64,000 nt of DNA, from positions 186,001 to 250,000 of the forward strand of contig NC_007901.1 of the NCBI RefSeq assembly GCF_000013605.1. Direction: 5' to 3'. The position numbers and the translations under genes are program-made. Under the pieces are notes generated by a model, which saw nothing but the letters and a program-made list of their open reading frames with translations, searched no databases and was not told the DNA's origin. The DNA comes from Rhodoferax ferrireducens T118. Its GTDB lineage: Bacteria; Pseudomonadota; Gammaproteobacteria; Burkholderiales; Burkholderiaceae_C. Shown here piece after piece: positions 35,753 to 44,890 of this stretch; positions within the stretch are counted from its first letter, which is position 1; every line of letters starts with the position of its first letter.

Positions 35753-37687
35753 ATGATTCCTCATCTTGTCCGCTTTATTAAGCGAGCCATTTCCGCGCTC
35801 CTGATTCTGTTTCAGATCGCCAATCCTGCCCACGCCGATCTTGCGGGGGACATGCAAAACATATTTGGCAACCAGCTCAAGCTGGCCGTCAGCCAACAAC
35901 TGGCATCCATCATTGGTATTCACGCCCCAAACAATCCTGCAGCAGAGCGCGCCTTGACAGCCCTAATGAGCCAAAAAGCAAACTCTGCCAGCCTCATCTT
36001 CGATAGCCCACTGACCCCGCAGTTTGGATCTGGATCCGGCCCACAAGTGAGCATCGAAATATACGACCCGGCCAATTTCATCCAGACGCAAAAGCAGGTT
36101 GCCCGCTGGAAGGCGTTTGTTCGGCTTACAAAGAACAAGCCTGCTCTGACAGAAAGTGACTTGACGGAAGCCGCCCAAGCATTGCTGCCGTTCTTGCGTT
36201 ATTACGCCCATGGTCTTACCTCTGGTCCGCAAGCGGCCGGCAACACCATCACCGTGCCTCCTGGAGCCGAAATCGCCTTCTCTCTGGCAGGCTACTGCAT
36301 GGACCGAACGGCGCCAGCCCCAATGTCTGGTGAAAAGTTGCAGTTGGTCCCAATCACACAACTTGTCCCTGAAACCGCATTGCCTGTGTATCAGGCCATG
36401 ATGCAGTTTTCCGCCGCTAACATCGACAAGCGCAGCGAGATCCAGAATCTGGTGTGGGGCCTGCGCCATGCCGCTGACCCTTATCCGCCGATTAAGGAGC
36501 TAAACAGCCGCCAAACCGCATTGCTCGATGAGGCGGCCGTCAATGGCGCGCAGAGCTATACAGACTACCTCAGCGCTCAATCGCAGGCCAGCAAAGCCAC
36601 TGAAGCGCAGAAACAGCTCTACCGCACGATCATGGGCGGAATACAGAGCAAGCTGAACATCACCCTGCCTGACGCCACCAGAACCGGCTATAGCGAACAG
36701 GACACTAACTCTCTCATCGCGGCGCTTACCCGCATGCCAGTTGAAGGCGTACCACAGGCTAAAAGCGAGTACAGTTTACTTACCGATGGTGTGGCCGCAA
36801 AGACCATCGCCAGTAACCTGCACAAGATCAACGTTCAGGTCAGGAACACAACTGCCTTACCGTTCACCTTCGATGCCAACAGCTATGCAGGCCAGTCCAC
36901 CCGTGTGACACAACGGGTTGCCTTTGGTGGCATCGACAACGCAAACATCCCGAGTGGCCCAAGTGCAGTGCAGCGACTGCAGGATGTATTGCAGAAGCTG
37001 GAGATCGCACCACTCAAGCGGTTTCAGGCTCAGATTCAGCAGTTCATTGATCGCAATGCGGGCCTGGCAGGCGATGGGCGGCTGAAACTTGCTGGGTTGG
37101 CGTTGGCCACGGCGATGAATCAGGTGCTTCTTCCAACATCAGGGCTGGACGTAGCTGCGCTGGCCATGCCACTAGGTAAGCTTGGGGGTGTAGTTGAACG
37201 CATTGGAGCTAAGGAAGTGCTGGCGGTTGAGCAAGCCGCTAAGGATTTTCTGATCGCTCGACATGAAGCGCTAGGAGTGGTAACAGGCCGCTGGACAGCT
37301 GTCGAACCTGGCCCTCTTGCTGAAAAATATGCAGAGACATTCGCGGGCAGCAGATACAGCGGGATCGTTCTTGCTGAAGACACGACCCTCTACCGCGCAG
37401 GTTCGGGTGCACCGGGCAAAGAACTTGGTGAGTATTTGAGTCTGGATCCAGCGGATGGGATACTTCAAACAAGGGTAGACAGGGCGATACAGCCAGTATG
37501 GCCCGGTGGAGCGCTTTCGGTCATAGATACTTCTTACGCTGTAAAGGTTCCAGCAGGAACTACCGTCTACACAGGGAAAATTGGATACCAAGGCGGGTTT
37601 TATCTGGGCGGCAACTGGCAAATTGTTGTTCCGACGCCATGGAAGATACCAGGCGTTGTCGCGACCAAAATTGGAGTGTTGAAATGA
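35753..37687 (+). CDS. Secreted polymorphic-toxin-like protein, 644 aa
   Basis: The protein starts with a signal peptide (basic N-terminus, hydrophobic SALLILFQIA, cut after PAHA at about residue 28). The long central part is helical and Ala/Gln-rich. The last 130 residues differ: EDTTLYRAGSGAPGKELGEY, then VKVPAGTTVYTGKIGYQGG and YLGGNWQIVVPTPW. That tail resembles TNT/ADP-ribosyl-type toxin ends, in which a YR strand, an R-x-Q region and a closing GGxxQI strand bind NAD. A small gene follows with a 4-base overlap, as an immunity protein would. The toxin class is my inference; enzyme residues are not proven. Confidence 0.6.
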   Translation: MIPHLVRFIKRAISALLILFQIANPAHADLAGDMQNIFGNQLKLAVSQQLASIIGIHAPNNPAAERALTALMSQKANSASLIFDSPLTPQFGSGSGPQVSIEIYDPANFIQTQKQVARWKAFVRLTKNKPALTESDLTEAAQALLPFLRYYAHGLTSGPQAAGNTITVPPGAEIAFSLAGYCMDRTAPAPMSGEKLQLVPITQLVPETALPVYQAMMQFSAANIDKRSEIQNLVWGLRHAADPYPPIKELNSRQTALLDEAAVNGAQSYTDYLSAQSQASKATEAQKQLYRTIMGGIQSKLNITLPDATRTGYSEQDTNSLIAALTRMPVEGVPQAKSEYSLLTDGVAAKTIASNLHKINVQVRNTTALPFTFDANSYAGQSTRVTQRVAFGGIDNANIPSGPSAVQRLQDVLQKLEIAPLKRFQAQIQQFIDRNAGLAGDGRLKLAGLALATAMNQVLLPTSGLDVAALAMPLGKLGGVVERIGAKEVLAVEQAAKDFLIARHEALGVVTGRWTAVEPGPLAEKYAETFAGSRYSGIVLAEDTTLYRAGSGAPGKELGEYLSLDPADGILQTRVDRAIQPVWPGGALSVIDTSYAVKVPAGTTVYTGKIGYQGGFYLGGNWQIVVPTPWKIPGVVATKIGVLK

Positions 37688-37983
37688 GCAAGCAAGACAT
37701 CTCAAAATTCGAAGACGCGCTCTTAAAAGCTTACGGACTGTTGCAGCAGTTTGGACAGCCGGCGTGGGCTAAACGCATTTATGAAATCGGCGGACAGTTA
37801 CAAGAGGGCCATTGGGATGCCGCCAACACATTTCTTCGTATTTACGGTGGATCTGGCGGATTCGGAGAGGTCTACCTTTCCGCTAACGGGGTCCCGCTTT
37901 CCTCGGAAAACACAGAGCTGGACGCGCTAAAGGATGAACTTTTCGTGCTGGCGCGCAGTATTAAGAACAGAGGCCCAGGTTAA
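37684..37983 (+). CDS. Candidate immunity protein
   Basis: A 99-residue protein whose ATG overlaps the toxin stop (ATGA). It is a helical N-terminus (SKFEDALLKAYGLLQQFGQPAWAKRIYEIGGQLQ), then a Gly-rich turn (RIYGGSGGFGEVYLS), and a helical end (ELDALKDELFVLARSIK). Position, size and coupling are the usual marks of an immunity gene. Small proteins of this shape are known behind polymorphic toxins, though I cannot name the family with certainty. Confidence 0.6.
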   Translation: MSKQDISKFEDALLKAYGLLQQFGQPAWAKRIYEIGGQLQEGHWDAANTFLRIYGGSGGFGEVYLSANGVPLSSENTELDALKDELFVLARSIKNRGPG

Positions 37984-38212
37984 CACGCCAAGAAACCAAA
38001 AAATGACATATCAGCTAACGGTGGAAACGCATCAAGGCACTGGTGGTCATTGGAAAGTTGTTGATTGAATCAGCAACTGAATACGGATACCCGTTCGGAC
38101 GGAGCACACCGAGACTTTCCACATGATTGCCACGATCCTTCGCGGCGCACAACCCAGTTGTTTGCAACGAAGACCTCTTGACGGCCGTCCTTTCTCCTGT
38201 ACCTTGGACGAC

Positions 38213-41200
38213 ATGAGCCCTACACCCTCCTCCCAAATTTCCCTCGTGAATGAGGACGAATCCCCTCAATTCCAACGGATCGCATCTGAAGATGTCCTGG
38301 CCCCAGGTTACTACTGGCGTCTGAAGAACGATTTCAAAGTTCACGACACGCGCTGGAGCGATCATTCGTTCACGCTGCATGCGCGCGATGTGCATCTATT
38401 GGTCGACATATTCGAGTTCGAAGGCGCACCGCACACCGCCATTTTGTTGAGTCACCCGCGCAATGGCTGCAATTCCACGTACCGAATCCTGATTGCAGAC
38501 TTTTTAACCAACTTTGAACCTGCAAAAGACGCAGAAGCGGTGCGTACTGATGAGCAAACCCAGATCATGCGCGAGGTGGCCGCCATGCAGGAGGAAATGG
38601 CGCAAGCCCAAGAAAATCCACTTGCCCTGCCCGGCGTGAAAGCGGCTGTGGAGGAAGCACTGGAGAAATTCGAGCGGGAGATGGTGGCTGAAGTTGCTGC
38701 GTCTCAAGAAACCCAGACCAAGCGCACATCGGATTTGCGCAAAATTCACCGCCGGGCCGCCCGCCGGTCCACCGCGGCCGGCAACCCGCTGGTTGCCCGG
38801 TCAGTGACGATTTCGGATCAAGTCGGGCTCATGATTTCTGGCGGCATTAACTCGGAAGGCTTGCAGGAACTGACGGTCGAGGCTCGTAAACGCATTGCCA
38901 TTGCTGAATCAACATCGAAATGGCTGATCGCCCGCAACGACGACATCGCCACCAAGCTCAAGTGTCTGGCCCCGTATTACGCTGAAAAAGGCAAGGTTGC
39001 CCTGGCTCGCGCCAGCAAGGCGATCAAGTATGTCAAGGACATCACCCAAGGTCTCAACTCCCTCAAGCTCTACACGGGCGACGGCGTTGACGTGGTATCC
39101 ATTCTGGAGGGCGCATCCGCATCCACGATTGAACCCTTGACGCTGGTCCAGGGCAAACGCTATATGGACGAAGAGCTTGCGGTGTGGGTCCCTGTGGAGG
39201 ACAGTTTTGACTGGCACAGCCAACGGCTCTTCTTTGAGGCACTAAAAGCCAACCCGTCCCTAGTCGATCAGGTGTTTCCGGCACCGCGGTGTGTCGTTTC
39301 CATGGCCGTCACCAGCCGCTCGATTGAGTATTCGCGTGAAACGACAGCCTTTCAGCGTGTCATGAATGAGATCAACAACCGGGCGGTATTCCTGTTGGTC
39401 AGGGATGGCCAGAACATTCACGTTGTGTATTCAAGCGAGCCATCGCACGAAGCTGCCGACCGGCTTTTCCCAACCCAGTCAGAAATCGAGGGTGAATTCA
39501 AAGGGATCGACGGCACCCGGATCGGACTTCAAGATGTGGCGTTTGGAAAATCGGTCGAGAATTTCAATGATCTTTCCCTCCACTACAAGCGATTCCTGAT
39601 TCTGCTGTGCGGCCTGGACCACCGACTGAAGCTTTTTGGTGAGTTTTATCCACCGGAGAACGGATTGCAGTTCATGTCGATTGACTTCCAGCAGAAATTT
39701 TTTCTCTTTCTGGATGACGACAACCCAGCCCGATTGCTCGGTGAGAACCTTGAGCCCGTCCAAGACTGGATTTCACGCTGCAACAAGGCTGTGCGCTCTG
39801 GTTCCCGGGTTATCACGTCTCTTGACCGCAACATGAGGTCCGCCAGCCCCCAACTCCAGCGGATGACGTCGATGGAAGTCGATTCCGACCGGTTGCCGGC
39901 TCAGATGGTCGTATCCCGCGAAAAAGGCTGTCATTACATTTCAATGCCAACTTCAAACGGCCGCAGCGGTGACCGAGGGCAAGCCAACGTCTGGCTCGAT
40001 GGACCCGACAACAAGGACTTCAAAGACTGGTTTTTGTGCATGGACCTGGTCCGGCTCGAAACTGTTCAACGCTACATATACAGCCGGATCAATCGTTCGG
40101 GGCACATCTCTTGGCTACGCGCATTCAAGCGGGCCGAGGCCATTTTGTTGGCCGAGAAAGCCGATCAGGCCGAGTTGCGCGCCGCTTTGGCCAAGGCGGC
40201 ATTGGAAAACGGTGTTCTCAGGGAAGGCGAGGTCGACGAAGCCATTGAAAACGCCATTGCAACGTGGCGCGCGGCCCATCGCGGCGCCGATGCTCCGGCG
40301 TTGACCGATACAAAAGCATTGCACGAGTTGTTGTCCTTGATGTATCCCTCAGATCGGATTGCCAAGTCGACCGAGAGCATGGTTGACCGCCTGATCAGTG
40401 ATCTTGGGTGTGAGCCCCTGATGCTGTGCCGCACCGGCAAAAATCGCTTGACGCTCTACGTTGAAGCTACTCCGGATGACAAAGCACCTTATGCCTCGGG
40501 CGTTCAATGGGGATGGGTCAAACGCGTTCTGATTGACGTGCTGAAAACAAAGTTGTCGGTTGCCTCGACCTCACTGGTCTGGCTCCAAAAGGACAAGCCC
40601 AATGCGATGGAGACGCTGCTGCGAGAGTGGCCGCTTCTCAGCTCGTGGATTCAGGAACATCATGAGCCCTGTCCCGTGCGGTGGCTGTCAGATGCTAAAA
40701 CTGCGATCACCAGCCAAGCGGCCCTGCTGGGCGATGTGCTCGCCAAGGGCCGTGGGGCCCCTGTTCAGTCCGGACTTGATGAAACCTTCACGCGGGAGCT
40801 GTTGTGGGATGCAATCGATGTCTACGCAAAACTCAGCTATTACGAAAGCGTCTGGACAGCCGTTCCAGTAGGTGTATTGCAAGCTTCTGCAGGCAAGCCC
40901 GTGCATTTTTTGTATGCCCGGGTGAAGACGGCCCATTTTGTTCATAGATATGGCAACCCCGATCAGTGGAGCGACTACAAATCGCAGGTTCTTCTCGACG
41001 ACAAGCACTCCGCTCAAAGGGCTCTTCAAGACGCCATTGAGTGGACGCTTATCCAAACAAGCGAGCCCATCAAAAAGACCGCATTTCGGGCAAGCCAGGT
41101 GAATAGCACGACACCGGCTGGAACAAAAATTGAAAGTCACGAAAGCGGTGGGGTGAAACGCAAAGATCGCCGCGACTTCTTTAACCGGGATTCCACGACC

Positions 41201-41479
41201 CGCGCCAAACGTCGTGCTGCGGGTGGAGCCCCGCTACATCATCGCGCTACCCTGGATCTGTCATGGAGCAGATCGATCGAGTCGATCTTGGGTATCGCGC
41301 CACACCTGCGTCGCAAATTCTATTCGGATGCAAAGCGGTTTCGTTGGTCGGATAAGAACGAACAAATCAAGTTTGAGCCCCAAGTGCCACTGCACCATTT
41401 ATCGCCATTGATCTGGAATGCTGAGCAGGGCCGATCTGTCGCCAACCGGTATTTTTCCACCACAAAGACTGGGAATTAA
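38213..41479 (+). CDS. Very large orphan protein, 1088 aa
   Basis: The start at 38213 (MSPTPSSQ) has TTGGACGAC before it; the frame opens 30 codons earlier without a ribosome site. Residues 110-190 are a charged helical stretch, 215-310 helical, and 330-760 mixed alpha/beta. The C-terminus is basic (GGVKRKDRRDFFNRDSTTRAKRRAAGG). There is no Walker, nuclease or membrane motif. It ends 5 bases before the DUF5131 gene. Candidates are a structural or defence-system effector scaffold. The family is unknown. Confidence 0.6.
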   Translation: MSPTPSSQISLVNEDESPQFQRIASEDVLAPGYYWRLKNDFKVHDTRWSDHSFTLHARDVHLLVDIFEFEGAPHTAILLSHPRNGCNSTYRILIADFLTNFEPAKDAEAVRTDEQTQIMREVAAMQEEMAQAQENPLALPGVKAAVEEALEKFEREMVAEVAASQETQTKRTSDLRKIHRRAARRSTAAGNPLVARSVTISDQVGLMISGGINSEGLQELTVEARKRIAIAESTSKWLIARNDDIATKLKCLAPYYAEKGKVALARASKAIKYVKDITQGLNSLKLYTGDGVDVVSILEGASASTIEPLTLVQGKRYMDEELAVWVPVEDSFDWHSQRLFFEALKANPSLVDQVFPAPRCVVSMAVTSRSIEYSRETTAFQRVMNEINNRAVFLLVRDGQNIHVVYSSEPSHEAADRLFPTQSEIEGEFKGIDGTRIGLQDVAFGKSVENFNDLSLHYKRFLILLCGLDHRLKLFGEFYPPENGLQFMSIDFQQKFFLFLDDDNPARLLGENLEPVQDWISRCNKAVRSGSRVITSLDRNMRSASPQLQRMTSMEVDSDRLPAQMVVSREKGCHYISMPTSNGRSGDRGQANVWLDGPDNKDFKDWFLCMDLVRLETVQRYIYSRINRSGHISWLRAFKRAEAILLAEKADQAELRAALAKAALENGVLREGEVDEAIENAIATWRAAHRGADAPALTDTKALHELLSLMYPSDRIAKSTESMVDRLISDLGCEPLMLCRTGKNRLTLYVEATPDDKAPYASGVQWGWVKRVLIDVLKTKLSVASTSLVWLQKDKPNAMETLLREWPLLSSWIQEHHEPCPVRWLSDAKTAITSQAALLGDVLAKGRGAPVQSGLDETFTRELLWDAIDVYAKLSYYESVWTAVPVGVLQASAGKPVHFLYARVKTAHFVHRYGNPDQWSDYKSQVLLDDKHSAQRALQDAIEWTLIQTSEPIKKTAFRASQVNSTTPAGTKIESHESGGVKRKDRRDFFNRDSTTRAKRRAAGGAPLHHRATLDLSWSRSIESILGIAPHLRRKFYSDAKRFRWSDKNEQIKFEPQVPLHHLSPLIWNAEQGRSVANRYFSTTKTGN

Positions 41480-41484
41480 GCTCC

Positions 41485-42531
41485 ATGGCAGAAGAAACTG
41501 GCATTTCATGGTGTGACAGCACCTTCAATGGTTGGATTGGTTGTGACCCGATCTCACCTGGTTGCGAAAACTGCTATGCGAAATCCAGCACGCCGGCACG
41601 GACATTGGGTATTGCGTGGGGTCCAAATGAACCCCGGCGGCGCACCGGCACCGCCAACTGGAATCTGCCTCGCCGCTGGAATGCAGCTCACGCGAAGTTC
41701 GCCGCCAAAAATGGACGGCGTCGCAGAGTATTTTGTGCATCGCTGTCTGATGTCTTTGACAACAAAGTTGATCCAGAATGGCGCGAAGAACTGTGGGCGC
41801 TGATTCGCGCAACGCCAAACCTAGACTGGTTGATCCTGACCAAACGTATAGGGAATGTTGGGGCCATGCTCCCGGCTGACTGGGGTTGCGGATACGCAAA
41901 TGTCTGGTTGGGAATCAGTGTTGTCAATCAAATTGAGGCTGACCGCGACATTCCCAAGCTTTTGCGCACACCTGCGGCCACGCGGTTTTTGTCGATGGAG
42001 CCCCTGCTGGCCCAGGTGGACCTTTGCGAGCATTTCGGGATGTGGTGGAACAGCACCATGCAGAGCTACGAGGGCACGGGCTCGATGATCAACAGCAAAG
42101 GTTGCGAAGGGCACTACAAGCCCGGCATTGACTTGGTCATCGTCGGCGGCGAGTCCGGTCACAACGCGCGGCCCATGCACCCGGACTGGGTGAGACGTTT
42201 GCGTGATCAATGCCAGGCGGCGAACGTACCTTTCACCTTTAAACAATGGGGCGAATGGCGTCCGATGCGACTTGACGAGGTGCCGAAAATCAAAGGCATG
42301 AATTGCCACCTCGTAAGCATCGACTCCAGGCGCACCATGGCCTCTGGCAGTTTCCACATGGCACACCAGATCAAGGCGATGGTGTCGGACCCGGTTTATT
42401 CGTGGCAGCACCCGGTTCTTAAGCTTGGAAAGAAAGCGACGGGACGGTTACTTGATGGCCGTGAGTGGGATGAAATGCCGTTAGACACTGAGGCCGCAAC
42501 TTTAAAAAGCATTGGCGAAACTTGCTCTTGA
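41485..42531 (+). CDS. DUF5131 (phage Gp37/Gp68) family protein
   Basis: The 348-residue protein begins GISWCDSTFNGWIGCDPISPGC and continues ENCYA, the start of the Gp37/Gp68 family with Cys20, Cys27 and Cys30 in a CxxxxxxCxxC cluster. Later family blocks are RRRVFCASLSDVFDN, DWLILTKRIGNVG and VIVGGESGHNARPM. The family is radical-SAM-like and common in phages and plasmids; the reaction is unknown. It is normal in length. Confidence 0.85.
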   Translation: MAEETGISWCDSTFNGWIGCDPISPGCENCYAKSSTPARTLGIAWGPNEPRRRTGTANWNLPRRWNAAHAKFAAKNGRRRRVFCASLSDVFDNKVDPEWREELWALIRATPNLDWLILTKRIGNVGAMLPADWGCGYANVWLGISVVNQIEADRDIPKLLRTPAATRFLSMEPLLAQVDLCEHFGMWWNSTMQSYEGTGSMINSKGCEGHYKPGIDLVIVGGESGHNARPMHPDWVRRLRDQCQAANVPFTFKQWGEWRPMRLDEVPKIKGMNCHLVSIDSRRTMASGSFHMAHQIKAMVSDPVYSWQHPVLKLGKKATGRLLDGREWDEMPLDTEAATLKSIGETCS

Positions 42532-42562
42532 CGGATTGGCTTTGTCGTGTAACTTGGTCGAT

Positions 42563-43528
42563 ATGAACACGAAAAGCAAATTCAAGATGGTTCCGGCGGT
42601 ACTGAAACAAGGTATCCGTTATTGTGGTTTGTCGTTCACGGTGAAATCCGAAACCGAAGGGTTTTTTGACCCTGTTACACGCGAGGCCTGTGGCGACAGC
42701 ATGGATTACGGCAAACTTTTTGCCTACCTGTTTCGGCGCTTTGGCTACCCAAACCGTGGATGGGACGGCTACAAAGAACTTACCAAGTACGTCCTAACGA
42801 CGCCGCACTCTGACATGGTTTTGAGTGTCGTCCCCTATGTTGGCGACAACACGAGTCTGCATTTCACCTTCCTGGTTCCAATGGAGGTTCTTTGTCAGAT
42901 CAATGATTATGGACAGCGTTTCAGGAATGCTTGGGAAGAGCGGGCGCTGGACTGGCGAGAAAAGCTCGGCCTTCCGGACTGGATGTCTGAGTGGATGGAA
43001 TTTTGCAATACTTCCTTGCGCGCCCAATTTCATAACCTTCCTCAATACAACAATTGGCGGGAGACACTGCCGTGGATGATGTCGCTTGGCTCCGGCAAAG
43101 GAAGGTCCAAGTTCGACAAAATGACTAGGCGCGCAAACCAGTTTTGTACGCAACTCCATGCAGACTTCGAGAAGGTCGAAGCGGAACCTGGCTATTGCGA
43201 GCGGTCTCCAAATTGGCGGGAATGGGATGACGAAGACCCTATCAAACCCTTCGCAGACGCTGCATTTGCAGCGTTGCGAGACCTTCATCGTCCTGTGGGC
43301 GTGCGCGATCAGGAAATCTCTGCATTTGGAGTGGTGAACTCTACCCGCCAGCCGCTTGCTGCGCCGGCTGTGGCCGGGTACCCGTCAGGAATGCTTGGCA
43401 ATGCCGCACCGGAAGGTTTTGCTGAGCTTCACGGCTTGGTATTGAAGCTGGGCAATGGCAATGCCCGCTCAGGCATCAAGAAGGCAATTGCCATGTTGGC
43501 CCACAAAACGGCGCAGTCCCCGTCTTAA
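42563..43528 (+). CDS. Hypothetical 321-aa protein
   Basis: The start at 42563 (MNTKSKFKMVPAVLK) is preferred because the earlier frame overlaps the DUF5131 gene. It is an alpha/beta N-terminal half with a Tyr/Trp-rich helix (YGKLFAYLFRRFGYPNRGWDGY), then a charged helical part, and a basic C-terminal helix (KLGNGNARSGIKKAIAMLAHKTA). No family is recognised. It belongs to the run of co-oriented accessory genes. Confidence 0.55.
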   Translation: MNTKSKFKMVPAVLKQGIRYCGLSFTVKSETEGFFDPVTREACGDSMDYGKLFAYLFRRFGYPNRGWDGYKELTKYVLTTPHSDMVLSVVPYVGDNTSLHFTFLVPMEVLCQINDYGQRFRNAWEERALDWREKLGLPDWMSEWMEFCNTSLRAQFHNLPQYNNWRETLPWMMSLGSGKGRSKFDKMTRRANQFCTQLHADFEKVEAEPGYCERSPNWREWDDEDPIKPFADAAFAALRDLHRPVGVRDQEISAFGVVNSTRQPLAAPAVAGYPSGMLGNAAPEGFAELHGLVLKLGNGNARSGIKKAIAMLAHKTAQSPS

Positions 43529-43546
43529 TTAACCCGAAACACCGAT

Positions 43547-44008
43547 ATGTCCTCAAAAACCACTCACACGCTTGCCGGCTTGGCCACCGGAGGCCTGCTG
43601 GCCTATTACAGCAAATCCGACTCAACTCACACGGTCCTTCTGCTTCTTGGTGCCCACATGGGCGCCAGTGCGCCCGACTGGGCCGAGGTTTCCACTTGGG
43701 TCACCACGCGGCATTGGTTCAGCGCCAATGAAAGTCATCGACTCAGCCTGATTCCGCATAGAACCATCACCCACACCTTGTGCCTTTGGGTGCTGGCAAC
43801 GATGTACAGCTTGTACCTGCTGTACTACGGTGCCCACCAGTACACGAGCCTTTTGGCTTTTGCGTTTTGCGTGTCCGCCCTGACTCACCTCTTGCTGGAT
43901 ATACGAACCCCGATGGGAATTCCGCTGCTGCCATTTGGAAAGCGCTATCGATTTCATGGATTTCAGTTCGAAGTTGCCAGAACGATTCAGCAACGCCATG
44001 GTTGGTAA
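43547..44008 (+). CDS. YdjM-like (DUF457) membrane metal-binding protein
   Basis: The 153-residue protein has the YdjM/LexA-regulated membrane hydrolase signature: THTLAG with an early His, a DWAE after the first span, PHRTITHTL at the second span, and HLLLDIRTPMGIPLLP. Four predicted spans. These proteins are zinc-binding and sometimes act with phage or SOS functions. ATG 43547 is in a 20-base gap; no strong ribosome site is seen. Confidence 0.75.
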   Translation: MSSKTTHTLAGLATGGLLAYYSKSDSTHTVLLLLGAHMGASAPDWAEVSTWVTTRHWFSANESHRLSLIPHRTITHTLCLWVLATMYSLYLLYYGAHQYTSLLAFAFCVSALTHLLLDIRTPMGIPLLPFGKRYRFHGFQFEVARTIQQRHGW

Positions 44009-44789
44009 ATTGACGCCAACTCTTCAAACAATTGCTCCGAACAGCTTTGGCGCACGGGAAAATGATATGGGAACAGCAATGACACCTTCTAGTCAGAAAC
44101 ACGCTTTGTCGCCCCCGACAACGGGCGTCGACGCCACCAGCACGGATGCAATTCTTGTTGAACCGACCTTTGAACTGCTTGCCGATTTGCCACGAGGCCA
44201 CGACCTACGCGTAACGACCCTGCGTGAGCTGGCAGCCGAGTGCCGAAACAAGTTGAGCAAAGAATGGCGCAAGATCGCGCTCTGGTGCATCGCAACGAGC
44301 TGCTATGACGACCTGAGTTCGTCATGGACGGATACCAACGAGTTCCGAGTGCAGAGGAACGTCGGATTGACCAGTCGCCTTGATGCCGCTCCAGTGGCGC
44401 CGCTGCCCCTCACTCAAAGCGGAATGCAGGATCAATCGCCCTCGCCCGTCGCCGTATTACCGGCAGTGGGGGTCCTTAAGGGCTTCACTTACCGCATCGA
44501 GATGCGGACCTGGTACGTCAATGGCCGCTACCTTGGACAGGCCTCTGAGTTCAGTCTGTGCGACACAGCCTACCTGGTTGAACTCACGACCGGCCATTTC
44601 TACGGCGACTGGAACGGCACCCGGTTCCGCGATGGTGCTCAGTCGCTGGCCCGCAATTTGGAGAGTGCAGTCGAACTTCATGATGCGCTTCGACGAAACG
44701 CCGGCCGCCCACCTGATCTCCCTATGACACATCATCCCATTCGATTGGACAATTGGGGTGAATATCGCATCACAACTGCCCAAATTTGA
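43998..44789 (+). CDS. Hypothetical 263-aa protein
   Basis: ATG 43998 overlaps the end of the YdjM-like gene; ATG 44067 is an alternative start. It is helical in the first half (ELAAECRNKLSKEWRKIALWCIATSCYDDL), and the second half is beta-rich (VLKGFTYRIEMRTWYVNGRYLGQASEF, YRITTAQI). No family is recognised. It ends 101 bases before the Wadjet-like operon, in a gap that holds its probable promoter. Confidence 0.5.
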   Translation: MVGKLTPTLQTIAPNSFGARENDMGTAMTPSSQKHALSPPTTGVDATSTDAILVEPTFELLADLPRGHDLRVTTLRELAAECRNKLSKEWRKIALWCIATSCYDDLSSSWTDTNEFRVQRNVGLTSRLDAAPVAPLPLTQSGMQDQSPSPVAVLPAVGVLKGFTYRIEMRTWYVNGRYLGQASEFSLCDTAYLVELTTGHFYGDWNGTRFRDGAQSLARNLESAVELHDALRRNAGRPPDLPMTHHPIRLDNWGEYRITTAQI

Positions 44790-44890
44790 GGCTTTGTAGA
44801 ATTTGACCAGCAGAAGTCTCGTATTTCACCTCTTCGTCCGCTGTTCGCAACAATAAATGAGCATCCATTTGCTTCATTAAGGGAGTCAGT

